This document shows positions 1-6,983 of a stretch of 64,000 bases of DNA, in pieces. The notes under the pieces are model-generated. The model saw only the letters and a program-made list of their open reading frames with translations, was not told where the DNA came from and searched no databases. The translations under genes and the position numbers were made by a program. Each line of letters starts with the position of its first letter. Positions within the stretch are counted from its first letter, which is position 1. The DNA is from JAWSUT01 sp033549345 (GTDB lineage: Bacteria; Bacillota; Dethiobacteria; Dethiobacterales; Dethiobacteraceae): positions 1-64,000 of the forward strand of contig JAWSUT010000007.1 in NCBI GenBank assembly GCA_033549345.1. The letters run 5' to 3'.

Positions 1-318
1 GTACGAACAATTAAACCCTTTCACGCCTTCTTTCGGATCACTTAAACGATCAAAAACACGTTTTGCGGTGTGGCGCTGCTTGCGCCGGGCTTTCTTGTCA
101 TCGGTTAACCACTGATCAATGATCGGCTTAAATGGCTCAAGTTTGGGAAAATCGTTTTCTTTGACAGGTTCGGGAACTTTCAGGTTCCAGTCTTCTTTCT
201 CCAGGTACAGCCGGATGGTTTTACGGTCATGGCCTGTTTCCCTTGCGATCTGGGAGATGTTCATGCCTTTCTCAAAGAACATTTTTCTGATATCATGGAC
301 GTGGGTCATTGTTAGCAA
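1..318 (-). CDS. istA: IS21-family transposase (IstA), N-terminal part, cut by window edge
   Basis: Translation of the minus strand runs open from the window edge to this start. It begins MLTMTHVHDIRKMFFEKGMN and continues with a helix-turn-helix (ISQIARETGHDRKTIRLYL, about residues 21-39), typical of IS21 IstA proteins that bind the element ends and catalyse insertion. The TTG start is chosen because GGAGG lies 7 nt upstream and it restores the family start MLTM; an ATG at 309 is the alternative. The catalytic DDE domain and any istB lie outside the window, so intactness cannot be judged. The family is clear; the completeness of the element is unknown. Confidence 0.85.
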   Translation of the reverse strand, partial: MLTMTHVHDIRKMFFEKGMNISQIARETGHDRKTIRLYLEKEDWNLKVPEPVKENDFPKLEPFKPIIDQWLTDDKKARRKQRHTAKRVFDRLSDPKEGVKGFNCSY

Positions 319-394
319 CTCCATTCCTCCCCGTAATTGAATTGGCCTTCAATTACAGGATAATTTAGGGACGATTGTTGCACAATGACCTATT

Positions 395-453
395 TTGCAA
401 TATTGGGGAATTTCAGTTGCAAAAGTGGGGAATTTCTTTTGCAACTTTGTCCA
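395..453. repeat. IS21-type terminal repeats and probable element end
   Basis: Two direct copies of a 20-nt unit (TTGCAA, a 3-4 nt variable part, then GGGGAATTTC) lie at 395-414 and 417-436 with a 22-nt period. A third TTGCAA-type segment follows at 438-445. IS21 elements carry multiple short terminal repeats bound by IstA upstream of istA, and this is the expected position. Read on the minus strand the outermost bases begin TGGACA at 453, which fits an IS21 end starting with TG. The exact boundary is inferred; no target duplication can be checked because the other end is outside. Confidence 0.65.
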
Positions 454-491
454 TTTTAATTATGCAATAAACAAGCCAGGTTATAAAAGCT

Positions 492-520
492 AAAAAATTG
501 CCCCAGGAATAATCCTGGGG
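492..520 (-). terminator. Rho-independent terminator-like hairpin
   Basis: A perfect 8-bp stem, CCCCAGGA at 501-508 and TCCTGGGG at 513-520 with a 4-nt loop. On the minus strand it is followed by CAATTTTTTAG. It is a second hairpin downstream of tRNA-Ala. The rest of 454-582 shows only an SD-like doublet (AGGAGGG twice near 541-558) with no gene behind it. Confidence 0.6.
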
Positions 521-582
521 CTTTACTTTAGTCAACTAAAGGAGGGAAAAAGGAGGGAATTTGTCCCTTGACCTATAAAAAG

Positions 583-616
583 TAAAAAACCACGGGGTTC
601 AAAAACTCCCGTGGTT
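583..616 (-). terminator. Terminator of tRNA-Ala
   Basis: A 9-bp perfect stem, AACCACGGG (588-596) with CCCGTGGTT (608-616), followed on the minus strand by a T-rich tract. It lies 14 nt beyond the CCA end of tRNA-Ala. Confidence 0.8.
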
Positions 617-629
617 ACTACGTTCTTTA

Positions 630-705
<76 letters not shown>

Positions 706-732
706 ATGTGCTGTTTTTCAGCGACAATCTAT

Positions 733-761
733 ATTATACCGACTTTGCGGGGTGTTGTCAA
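733..761 (-). promoter_or_regulatory. Sigma-A promoter for tRNA-Ala
   Basis: Minus strand TTGACA (756-761), 17 bp, TATAAT (733-738): a perfect match to the vegetative consensus. The -35 box overlaps the stop codon of rsfS. Confidence 0.85.
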
Positions 762-1126
762 CATTGATCATCAAGGGAATTGCTGCCTGTTCTGGGCGCA
801 TGACTCCACAGGCGCTCCAGGTTGTAAAACTCGCGTTCCTGGGGCTGGAAGAGGTGTACCACCACATACCCGTAATCAAGAAGTACCCAAAGTCCTTCTG
901 CATACCCTTCCCTGTGCAGGAGAGTATAGCCTTCTTCCTTGAGTTTCTCCATGATTTGATCTGCAATGGCATGCACCTGCGTTTTGCTGGCACCGGAGGC
1001 GATTACGAAATAATCAGCCACAACTGATACCTTGCCGATCTCAAGAGTAATAATATCGATGGCTTTTTTTTCTGCTGCCAAAGTTTCCACCAAATTGACC
1101 AGCCTTTGCGCGTCTTCCGTCAACAA
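758..1126 (-). CDS. rsfS: Ribosomal silencing factor RsfS
   Basis: A 122-residue RsfS/Iojap (DUF143) protein. It binds L14 on the 50S subunit and blocks subunit joining under nutrient limitation. The family core is visible as KKAIDIITLEIGKVSVVADYF, then IASGASKTQVHAIADQIMEK and a C-terminal DYGYVVVHLFQPQEREFYNLE segment. The start is TTG, with AAAGGAGG just upstream; the next codon (1123) is also TTG and is spaced slightly better. It follows the LCP gene by about 14 nt and sits in the nadD-yqeK-rsfS neighbourhood conserved in Firmicutes. Confidence 0.95.
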   Translation of the reverse strand: MLTEDAQRLVNLVETLAAEKKAIDIITLEIGKVSVVADYFVIASGASKTQVHAIADQIMEKLKEEGYTLLHREGYAEGLWVLLDYGYVVVHLFQPQEREFYNLERLWSHAPRTGSNSLDDQC

Positions 1127-1140
1127 AACCCCTCCTTTTA

Positions 1141-2289
1141 TTATTCCTGGGAATAGTTTTTCCCAACAATTACAGTTACATAAACCCCATTGTCCGGTTG
1201 GCTTTCGTTTAGGAGTTGGGCATTGGGGACAAGTACAGCAACATCTCTTGTGGCATCCATCGGACCCTGCCGGCAGATTACCTGGGAAACGTCGTAGTCA
1301 TAATGGTCTGCGTTACCGATATAAACAATATTAAATCCTTCTTCCCGCAGTTTACCCGCCAGGGTATTGGCGATACCGGGAATGCCTGATCCGTTTAAGA
1401 CTTCCACAGTAATCTGACTGCGCGGAATATCTGATACATCATTGTTCAGCCAGTTGACAAGTTCTGTCACGTCTTCGGCTTCTGTAAGCCAGTAAGTACC
1501 TTCAGCCTGTATTTCCTTTTCTCCGGGCAGAGTCAGGAGTTGTACTGTATCCTGGTATGCGATATTTTTAAAATCATCTATTGTGGAAAGCAGTTTACGC
1601 CAGGACATATCGGTATAAATCAGAGGTGATACGGCAAGAAAGGAATGTATCTTAGCAGGGAATCCTGCGTTGAGAATATTTTCAGAAATGGCGGTTAATA
1701 CCTGGCGGCGTCGTTCTATACGCTCAACTTCATCTATCCCGTCGGCGTGAATGATAGACAGGACATCTCCGCCGTTTTTTACTTCCAGGCCGGATGAAAT
1801 CTCTGTGATGCCGGCTGTATCCACGGCGGAGGGCAGGAAATCTTCATCGATTTCCAGATAAGAATGAATAGGAAGGCCCAAAAAGTCTGAAACACTGGTA
1901 GCAAGGAGTTCTCTGCCACCGATAGCATAAATCTGGGACACACTGGTAAACCCATTGTTTTCAGCTTCTAATAGTGTTTCTGTGGGCAAATGGATAACCC
2001 GTATGTCTTTTTTCCCGGGGTGATATGCAGCCACGACCAGTGCGGTAACCAGTCCCTCTTTTTCCTTGTTGGAGACAGAATAGATGATAACGTTTTCCCT
2101 TCCTTCTTCATGCTGCGGAAGAGATAATGCCCAGGCAGACTGATCCTGGATGGAATTTAAGGAGCCCAGGAAACGAACACTTAACGTTACAGCAGCCAAA
2201 AAGGCGCAAAGTATCAGTAAAAACAAGAGACGTCCTGTTTTAAGCTTCTTCCTTTTTGTTTTTATTGTATAGTAATGTCCTGGGGCCAT
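1141..2289 (-). CDS. LCP (LytR-CpsA-Psr) family protein with LytR C-terminal domain, catalytic residues degenerate
   Basis: 382 residues. A basic N-terminus and one membrane helix (about 20-42) are followed by an LCP-like extracellular domain (about 60-225) and a LytR_C domain (about 290-378, starting ITVEVLNGSGIPGIANTLA). LCP enzymes attach glycopolymers to peptidoglycan. The usual catalytic signatures are not seen: the segment that should hold the acidic GvD..SD residues reads YSVSNKEKEGLVTALVV, and the SIPRD arginine motif reads HLPTET. Only an arginine cluster (ERIERRRQ) remains. It probably acts in the cell wall as a non-transferase or regulator. It lies between yqeK and rsfS, as in many Clostridia. 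Confidence 0.8.
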   Translation of the reverse strand: MAPGHYYTIKTKRKKLKTGRLLFLLILCAFLAAVTLSVRFLGSLNSIQDQSAWALSLPQHEEGRENVIIYSVSNKEKEGLVTALVVAAYHPGKKDIRVIHLPTETLLEAENNGFTSVSQIYAIGGRELLATSVSDFLGLPIHSYLEIDEDFLPSAVDTAGITEISSGLEVKNGGDVLSIIHADGIDEVERIERRRQVLTAISENILNAGFPAKIHSFLAVSPLIYTDMSWRKLLSTIDDFKNIAYQDTVQLLTLPGEKEIQAEGTYWLTEAEDVTELVNWLNNDVSDIPRSQITVEVLNGSGIPGIANTLAGKLREEGFNIVYIGNADHYDYDVSQVICRQGPMDATRDVAVLVPNAQLLNESQPDNGVYVTVIVGKNYSQE

Positions 2290-2292
2290 GCT

Positions 2293-2865
2293 TTAAACAC
2301 CCCTGTTCTTCCGCTCCACAAGCCAGTTCCAAAAAGATATAGCCCGTGGATGGACAATTTGTTTTTTTTGCAGAACATAAGTAACGCTCTGTGAGGCAAC
2401 CTGCATCAGGCATTCATGAAAATCTTCTTCTGCCTGCTTGCGAATCTGATCCACACCGGGATATTGGCGCCCGGGTTCAATTTTATCTGCGATATAAACA
2501 ATTTCCGCCAGTAAGGGCATCTGTGGCCGTCCCAGAGTGTGGTTGCGAATCGCGGTGAGGACCTCGTCATCCCGGATACCCCAATCCTGTGCTAAAATAG
2601 CACCTACGTCTGCGTGCAGGATCACAGGCTGTTGACGTGTTACGCTATCTACGTTTAGCCTGTTTTCTTCTGAGGCCTCCAGCAGTTTTTCTGCCGGCCA
2701 TTCGCGGGCACAGTCATGCAGCAAACCGGCAAGGAATGCTTTATCTTGGTCCGCTCCCAGTTTGACGGCCAGCCTGGCAGCCGTGGTGGCCACACCGATA
2801 CTGTGATCATAAACTCTGGGAGAAAGAGTTGTTTTTAATTGGTCGTATAGCTGTGTTATTTGCAT
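2293..2865 (-). CDS. yqeK: YqeK, HD-domain bis(5'-nucleosyl)-tetraphosphatase (symmetrical)
   Basis: An HD-superfamily metal-dependent phosphohydrolase; YqeK proteins cleave Ap4A to two ADP. The HD motif is seen in FLAGLLHDCAREWPAEKL, preceded by the metal-ligand histidine in RVYDHSIGVA and followed by LHADVGAILAQDWG and ADKIEPGR. The start is the ATG at 2865 preceded by GGTGG; the reading frame continues upstream only through the terminator of the RRM gene, so a longer product is unlikely. It ends 4 nt before the LCP gene. Confidence 0.93.
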   Translation of the reverse strand: MQITQLYDQLKTTLSPRVYDHSIGVATTAARLAVKLGADQDKAFLAGLLHDCAREWPAEKLLEASEENRLNVDSVTRQQPVILHADVGAILAQDWGIRDDEVLTAIRNHTLGRPQMPLLAEIVYIADKIEPGRQYPGVDQIRKQAEEDFHECLMQVASQSVTYVLQKKQIVHPRAISFWNWLVERKNRGV

Positions 2866-2933
2866 GATATCCACCGACTGTATCTTTCGACAAGACGGAA
2901 GGCATTTCCTGCCGAGGGTTATTTTGCTTGACA

Positions 2934-2959
2934 CAAAAAAAGGCAACATTCGTTGCCTT
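2934..2959 (-). terminator. Terminator of the RRM gene
   Basis: Stem AAGGCAAC/GTTGCCTT (2940-2947 with 2952-2959), 4-nt loop, followed on the minus strand by TTTTTTTG. The stop codon of the RRM gene lies inside the stem. Confidence 0.85.
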
Positions 2960-3206
2960 ATTCTGGTCTGGGTTTAGCTTCATTTACAACAAGTTTTCTT
3001 CCGTCCATTTCCACGCCGTTTAGCTCAATAATCTTTTCCGCATCATCTTCGGCTACTTCAACAAAACCGTATCCTTTGGAGCGTCCTGTTGCGCGCTCTG
3101 TAATAATTCTTGCGCTGACCACCTGGCCGTGTTCACTGAAATATTCTCTTAGCTGGTCTTCATTAACAGACCATGGAATGTTCCCTACATAAATTGTTTT
3201 TGGCAC
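2958..3206 (-). CDS. Small single-RRM RNA-binding protein
   Basis: An 82-residue protein that is essentially one RNA recognition motif. RNP2 is seen as IYVGNI near the N-terminus and RNP1 as KGYGFVEV near the middle, with acidic and basic stretches between. Such single-RRM proteins, related to glycine-rich RNA-binding proteins, are scattered in bacteria and bind single-stranded RNA; the target here is unknown. I chose the GTG at 3206 because GAGGTGAGG lies 6 nt upstream and MPKTIYVGN is the usual start; a GTG at 3218 overlaps that ribosome-binding site. It stands between nadD and yqeK with its own terminator. Confidence 0.85.
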   Translation of the reverse strand: MPKTIYVGNIPWSVNEDQLREYFSEHGQVVSARIITERATGRSKGYGFVEVAEDDAEKIIELNGVEMDGRKLVVNEAKPRPE

Positions 3207-3262
3207 GTCCGCCCTCACCTCGCTTTCGATACTATGTTTAGTATTTTGAAGAAAGAACTGTT

Positions 3263-3922
3263 TTATACCCTGGAGTCCGGTTCGCGGTATAACCCGTTCT
3301 TTACGATGTATTGTGTTACAGTTTCCGGTGCCAGATATTTAATGGGTTTACCCTGCGCCACGCGGCTGCGAATGAGAGTGGACGAAATGGCCACTGCCGG
3401 AATTTCGAGTACGTGGATATTTTCCAATGCTTCCGGGCAGCCGGCGCCGATTGTTTCCTCGAGCTTGCTTAAACAATAGCCTGGCCGGGTAGCGGCGATA
3501 AAGGAGCAAATGGAAAGGAGCTCACGGTAATCCTTCCAGGTCAGGATCTCAAGTATCGCATCGGCTCCGGTAATAAAATAGAGTTTTGCTTTACCGTCAA
3601 AATGACGGTGGAAGTAACGGATTGTGTCAATTGTATATGTCAGCTCTGCCATTGGCCTGTCCAACTCCACCCTGGATACCGAAAAATTAGGGTTTGTGAT
3701 TGTGGCCAGCACTGTCATCAGATAACGGTGCTCCTGGTTGCTGATTTTTCTTTTTTCCTTGTGTGGCGGGTAACCGCTGGGCACAAAAATCACTTGATCC
3801 AGGTCAAACTGGATACGGACTTCTTCAGCGATCACCAAATGGCCCAGATGTACCGGATCGAAGGTGCCTCCCATAATTCCCACAGATAATTGTTCTTTTT
3901 TCTCAGATAACTGCTGTATCAT
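3263..3922 (-). CDS. nadD: Nicotinate-nucleotide adenylyltransferase
   Basis: Makes deamido-NAD from nicotinate mononucleotide and ATP. The nucleotidyltransferase signature GIMGGTFDPVHLGHLVIAEE is at the N-terminus (GGTFDPVHxGH) and the second signature, ISSTLIRSR, near the C-terminus. The FVPSGYPPHK segment is also typical of NadD. The ATG at 3922 has GGGGTGG upstream; a GTG three codons earlier is possible. It follows obg by about 15 nt, so probably shares its transcript. Confidence 0.95.
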   Translation of the reverse strand: MIQQLSEKKEQLSVGIMGGTFDPVHLGHLVIAEEVRIQFDLDQVIFVPSGYPPHKEKRKISNQEHRYLMTVLATITNPNFSVSRVELDRPMAELTYTIDTIRYFHRHFDGKAKLYFITGADAILEILTWKDYRELLSICSFIAATRPGYCLSKLEETIGAGCPEALENIHVLEIPAVAISSTLIRSRVAQGKPIKYLAPETVTQYIVKNGLYREPDSRV

Positions 3923-3937
3923 CTCTTCCACCCCGTA

Positions 3938-5221
3938 TCAGTCTTCCTCTTGCTCCTGCCAGAACGTGAATTCCAGGTCACGAATTCTAACACTGTCCCC
4001 GTTTTTTGCTCCTGCATCTTTGAGTGCGTCTTCGTGACCCCAAAGGCGAAAGAGTCGCTGAAAACGCTTAACAGCATCTTCATTATCAAAGTTGGTCATG
4101 GCCACCAGTTTTTCTATCCGTATGCCCTGGACAGTAAATGTATCATTTTCTCTTGTGATGGTGATTGCTTCTTCTTCCTGGGGACCGGGTGTGAATACAA
4201 CCGTCTCCTCTTTAAGCGGCGACTCTTCAGGCAGCTCTGCCAGAGTTTTTGCCACATGATACAGAACGTCTTTAATCCCTTCTCCCGTTGCAGCCGAAAT
4301 CGGGAAAATATGGTCTTCGCCGACTTCCTTTTTTAGCTGCACCAGACCTTCGGCCGCTTGCGGCAAGTCCATTTTGTTTGCAACAACAACCTGTTTTAGC
4401 CCGGCCAAACGTTCGTCATACAGACGCAATTCCTCATTAATTTGCCGGTAATCGTCCAACGGGCTTCGTCCGTCAACACCTGCGGCGTCCACAAGATGCA
4501 CTAAAAGCCGTGTGCGCTCCACATGGCGCAGAAAATCATGCCCAAGACCCACTCCCTCATGGGCACCGCCAATCAGCCCGGGGATGTCGGCAATAACGAA
4601 AGGATCAACACCCTCGAGCTCCACAACACCCAGGTTGGGAGAAAGCGTAGTAAAGGGGTAGTCGGCCACCTTCGGGCGTGCCGCCGTCACTCTGGAGAGA
4701 AACGTCGATTTTCCGGCATTGGGAAAACCGACCAGCCCCACATCGGCAATCAGCTTCAGTTCCAGCCAGACCCAGCGCTCCTCGCCGGGTTCGCCCTTTT
4801 CGGCAAAACGGGGCGCTTTGTCTGCGGGACTGGCAAAGCGGGCATTGCCTCTGCCTCCGCGGCCGCCTTTGGCAACAATATGAGACTGGCCCTCTTCGGT
4901 TAAATCACCAAGAAGGTCGCCTGTTTCAGCATCACGGATCTGTGTCCCCGGCGGAACTCTCACCACAAGATCTTTGGCACCACGACCGTGCTTGTTACTT
5001 CCCTGCCCGTGCTGCCCACGGTCCGCCCGGATATGCTGCTGATAACGAAAATCCAGAAGCGTGCGCAACCCCGGGTCGACGGTAAAGACCACATTACCGC
5101 CCCGGCCGCCGTCACCGCCGTCCGGGCCACCCATTGGCACATACTTTTCCCTGCGAAACGTCGCGATGCCGTTTCCGCCATCGCCGCCTTTTACATAAAT
5201 TTTAGCTCTGTCAACAAACAT
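3938..5221 (-). CDS. obg: Obg GTPase (ribosome assembly, stress response)
   Basis: 427 residues in the three-domain Firmicute form. The glycine-rich Obg fold (about 1-158, MFVDRAKIYVKGGDGGNGIA) is followed by the G domain (GFPNAGKSTFL P-loop, DIPGL, NKMD) and a C-terminal OCT domain (about 350-427). It acts on the large ribosomal subunit and, in Bacillus, influences sporulation onset. Its ATG overlaps the spo0B stop (TAATG), so translation is probably coupled. The rplU-prp-rpmA-spo0B-obg order is that of Bacillus subtilis. Confidence 0.97.
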   Translation of the reverse strand: MFVDRAKIYVKGGDGGNGIATFRREKYVPMGGPDGGDGGRGGNVVFTVDPGLRTLLDFRYQQHIRADRGQHGQGSNKHGRGAKDLVVRVPPGTQIRDAETGDLLGDLTEEGQSHIVAKGGRGGRGNARFASPADKAPRFAEKGEPGEERWVWLELKLIADVGLVGFPNAGKSTFLSRVTAARPKVADYPFTTLSPNLGVVELEGVDPFVIADIPGLIGGAHEGVGLGHDFLRHVERTRLLVHLVDAAGVDGRSPLDDYRQINEELRLYDERLAGLKQVVVANKMDLPQAAEGLVQLKKEVGEDHIFPISAATGEGIKDVLYHVAKTLAELPEESPLKEETVVFTPGPQEEEAITITRENDTFTVQGIRIEKLVAMTNFDNEDAVKRFQRLFRLWGHEDALKDAGAKNGDSVRIRDLEFTFWQEQEED

Positions 5222-5784
5222 TAAACCACTCCCGAAATCCTGTCAGCCTTATTTTCTCCCGCTGAATCCGGGTTATCCAAAAGAATTGTCAGTTCTGACT
5301 TGTCCCTGTTCAAATCAATGTGCAAGCTGCTGCTTTTAGCAGCCGTCTGGACATGCGGCCAAAAAGAACCCAAGTCATGGTCAGATAGAAACTGAAGTTT
5401 TAGTTCCGGTTTCTCTCCATTAATTGTTACGGACAGTGTGCAGTCTTCAAGCGACAGCAGTGCCTTTTGGATGTCCTGCAGCAGAACTGCTGTGCTGTGT
5501 AATACGCTTTCATCAAGCAGAGGCAGGGAACCTTTGATTTGCAAAAGATAGCTTCCTGTCAGATCCTGCAGCAGGATTTCATAAAGTGAAAATGCAAGCC
5601 TTGGGTCGCCACATCCGACAAGTCTGCCAAATTGCTGTACTTCCTCGCTTGCTTTTCGTATGTACGTTAAGAGTCTGTCGGTTTTATTCAGCTGAGCCAG
5701 GCCGCCAATAACCTGCAGTACATTGAGGAAATCGTGGCGGTAAATACTTACAAGTTTTTCCATTGCCTCATTGACATTATGCAT
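5221..5784 (-). CDS. spo0B: Spo0B-like sporulation phosphotransferase
   Basis: 187 residues. The N-terminal helix carries the phosphorylatable histidine in YRHDFLNVLQVIGGLAQLN, the Spo0B/SpoOB_a helical-hairpin signature; the C-terminal half is a degenerate ATPase-like fold without the N, G1 and G2 boxes. In Bacillus, Spo0B relays phosphate from Spo0F to Spo0A. The position directly before obg with a one-base overlap supports the assignment. A terminator separates it from rpmA and a sigma-H-like promoter precedes it (5822-5851). Sequence divergence in this family is high, so a general Spo0B-like sensor function remains possible. Confidence 0.85.
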   Translation of the reverse strand: MHNVNEAMEKLVSIYRHDFLNVLQVIGGLAQLNKTDRLLTYIRKASEEVQQFGRLVGCGDPRLAFSLYEILLQDLTGSYLLQIKGSLPLLDESVLHSTAVLLQDIQKALLSLEDCTLSVTINGEKPELKLQFLSDHDLGSFWPHVQTAAKSSSLHIDLNRDKSELTILLDNPDSAGENKADRISGVV

Positions 5785-5821
5785 GGCAAATCTCCTTAAA
5801 GGGACATTAACATGTCGATAT

Positions 5822-5851
5822 ATATTCGCTCATTTAGCAGATGAATCCTTT
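5822..5851 (-). promoter_or_regulatory. Sigma-H-like promoter for spo0B-obg
   Basis: Minus strand AAAGGATTC (5843-5851), 12 bp, AGCGAATAT (5822-5830). This agrees with the Bacillus sigma-H pattern RnAGGAwWW-N11/12-RnnGAATww at all but one specified position, and lies about 40 bp before the spo0B start. Eye-based call. Confidence 0.5.
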
Positions 5852-5865
5852 TTTGGCAATAAAAT

Positions 5866-5888
5866 AAACCGGAGAAACTCTCCGGTTT
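5866..5888 (-). terminator. Terminator after rpmA
   Basis: A 10-bp perfect stem AAACCGGAGA/TCTCCGGTTT with a 3-nt loop, followed on the minus strand by TATTTTATT. It separates the ribosomal-protein operon from spo0B. Confidence 0.85.
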
Positions 5889-5906
5889 GAGGTTTTGTTA
5901 ACATCT

Positions 5907-6194
5907 TTAAACGGCAGCGCCGTTGGGCCGTACACTTACCTGTTTCTTGTCACGGCCTTTACGTTCAAAAGATACGATCCCGTCAATCAAAGCATACAAG
6001 GTATCATCTTTACCCCTGCCCACGTTGTCACCGGGATGGATTTTGGTGCCACGCTGACGGACAATGATGCTTCCGGCTGAAACATCCTGACCGGCGGCAC
6101 GTTTAACACCCAGATATTTTGGGTTGCTGTCACGACCGTTGCGGGAGCTACCTACACCTTTTTTATGAGCAAACAATTGCAAATTCATCCGCAT
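5907..6194 (-). CDS. rpmA: 50S ribosomal protein L27 with Prp-cleavable leader
   Basis: 95 residues. The mature L27 begins at the conserved AHKKGVGSSRNGRDS; before it is a short extension, MRMNLQLF, matching the Firmicute leader removed by the protease Prp after LQxF. L27 reaches the peptidyl-transferase centre, so the removal is essential in Staphylococcus. The ATG at 6194 lies 8 nt after AGGAGG; the upstream GTG at 6203 overlaps that site and is rejected. It follows prp directly. Confidence 0.97.
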   Translation of the reverse strand: MRMNLQLFAHKKGVGSSRNGRDSNPKYLGVKRAAGQDVSAGSIIVRQRGTKIHPGDNVGRGKDDTLYALIDGIVSFERKGRDKKQVSVRPNGAAV

Positions 6195-6206
6195 AGGGTT
6201 CACCTC

Positions 6207-6530
6207 CTATTCCTCGGACACCTGAAGATAGCCCGAGTAGCTGTTGTTAATTTCATCAAGACCAACCAGCAGACTTTCAGCCAGAAACGTCGCTCGCTCG
6301 CGGGTTTCCGCTTTGGTTTCCGCCGGAATCTGAAAAGAGAAGTATCCGTCACGCACATCCGCGTCAATATTCATGCCCAGCAGGCGCTGCAGACTGAAGA
6401 AGTAGGTCTGGACAAGAGCCGAGACCGCGGCACACACAAGATCTTCGCCTTTAGGCCCACTGCCGGCATGCCCGCTCACAGTCAGTCCGGCCACATGGCC
6501 CGACACACGTTTGACCCGGACACGAATCAT
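6207..6530 (-). CDS. prp: Prp, cysteine protease that trims ribosomal protein L27
   Basis: A 107-residue YsxB/Prp family protein. The catalytic histidine is in SGHAGSGPKGEDLVCAAVSAL, which also contains the catalytic cysteine. It removes the N-terminal leader of L27. Gene order rplU-prp-rpmA is the conserved one and the L27 in this window carries the matching cleavage site. Confidence 0.96.
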   Translation of the reverse strand: MIRVRVKRVSGHVAGLTVSGHAGSGPKGEDLVCAAVSALVQTYFFSLQRLLGMNIDADVRDGYFSFQIPAETKAETRERATFLAESLLVGLDEINNSYSGYLQVSEE

Positions 6531-6534
6531 TGGA

Positions 6535-6846
6535 CTAAACCTCGATTTTTTCGATTAATATACGGCTGTAAGGCTGACGGTGCCCCTGCTTGCGCCGGTA
6601 GTTCTTTTTTGCTTTGTACTTGAAAACCACAATCTTTTTTGCTTTCCCCTGGTCAAGTACTTTTCCACGCACCAGAACGTTGCTCAGATAGGGCTGTCCG
6701 ACTTCGAGACGGTTATCTTTTTTAACCGCCAAAACCCGGTCAAACCCTACTTCCTCACCGGCCTGAGCTGTGAGAAGTTCCACATCAAGGATTGAACCTT
6801 CCTCAACACGGTACTGCTTACCACCGGTTTCAATGATTGCATACAT
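6535..6846 (-). CDS. rplU: 50S ribosomal protein L21
   Basis: 103 residues, full family length, starting MYAIIETGGKQYRVEEG and ending in the basic KNYRRKQGHRQPYSRILIEKI segment that contacts 23S rRNA. It is the first gene of the rplU-prp-rpmA operon, with a strong promoter (6942-6970) and a structured leader upstream. Confidence 0.98.
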   Translation of the reverse strand: MYAIIETGGKQYRVEEGSILDVELLTAQAGEEVGFDRVLAVKKDNRLEVGQPYLSNVLVRGKVLDQGKAKKIVVFKYKAKKNYRRKQGHRQPYSRILIEKIEV

Positions 6847-6849
6847 GAA

Positions 6850-6935
6850 AATTATTCACCTTCCTATCAAGACTCGCCGGCAAAGGTACCCTCCTGGGGT
6901 TTTTTAACCTAAAGCCGAGCGGTTACGATGGCCGC
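6850..6935 (-). ncRNA. Probable ribosomal protein L21 leader
   Basis: About 90 nt of untranslated RNA between the rplU promoter and start codon. On the minus strand it carries paired segments including CCGCTCGGC, AGGTTAAAAAACC (short hairpin) and GGAGGGTACC. Firmicute rplU mRNAs commonly have an L21 leader thought to mediate autoregulation. I could not fold it or compare it with a covariance model. Confidence 0.5.
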
Positions 6936-6941
6936 TTATTG

Positions 6942-6970
6942 ATTTTAGCACACAGACCCTGCTTTGTCAA
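6942..6970 (-). promoter_or_regulatory. Sigma-A promoter for rplU operon
   Basis: Minus strand TTGACA (6965-6970), 17 bp, TAAAAT (6942-6947). It lies just after the RNase gene end and sets the start of the leader near 6935. Confidence 0.85.
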
Positions 6971-6983
6971 TCAGTGTGCGGCT

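Noticed and set aside
119..340. Plus-strand frame of 73 codons at the left end
   Set aside because: It is antisense to the IstA start, whose translation matches a known family.
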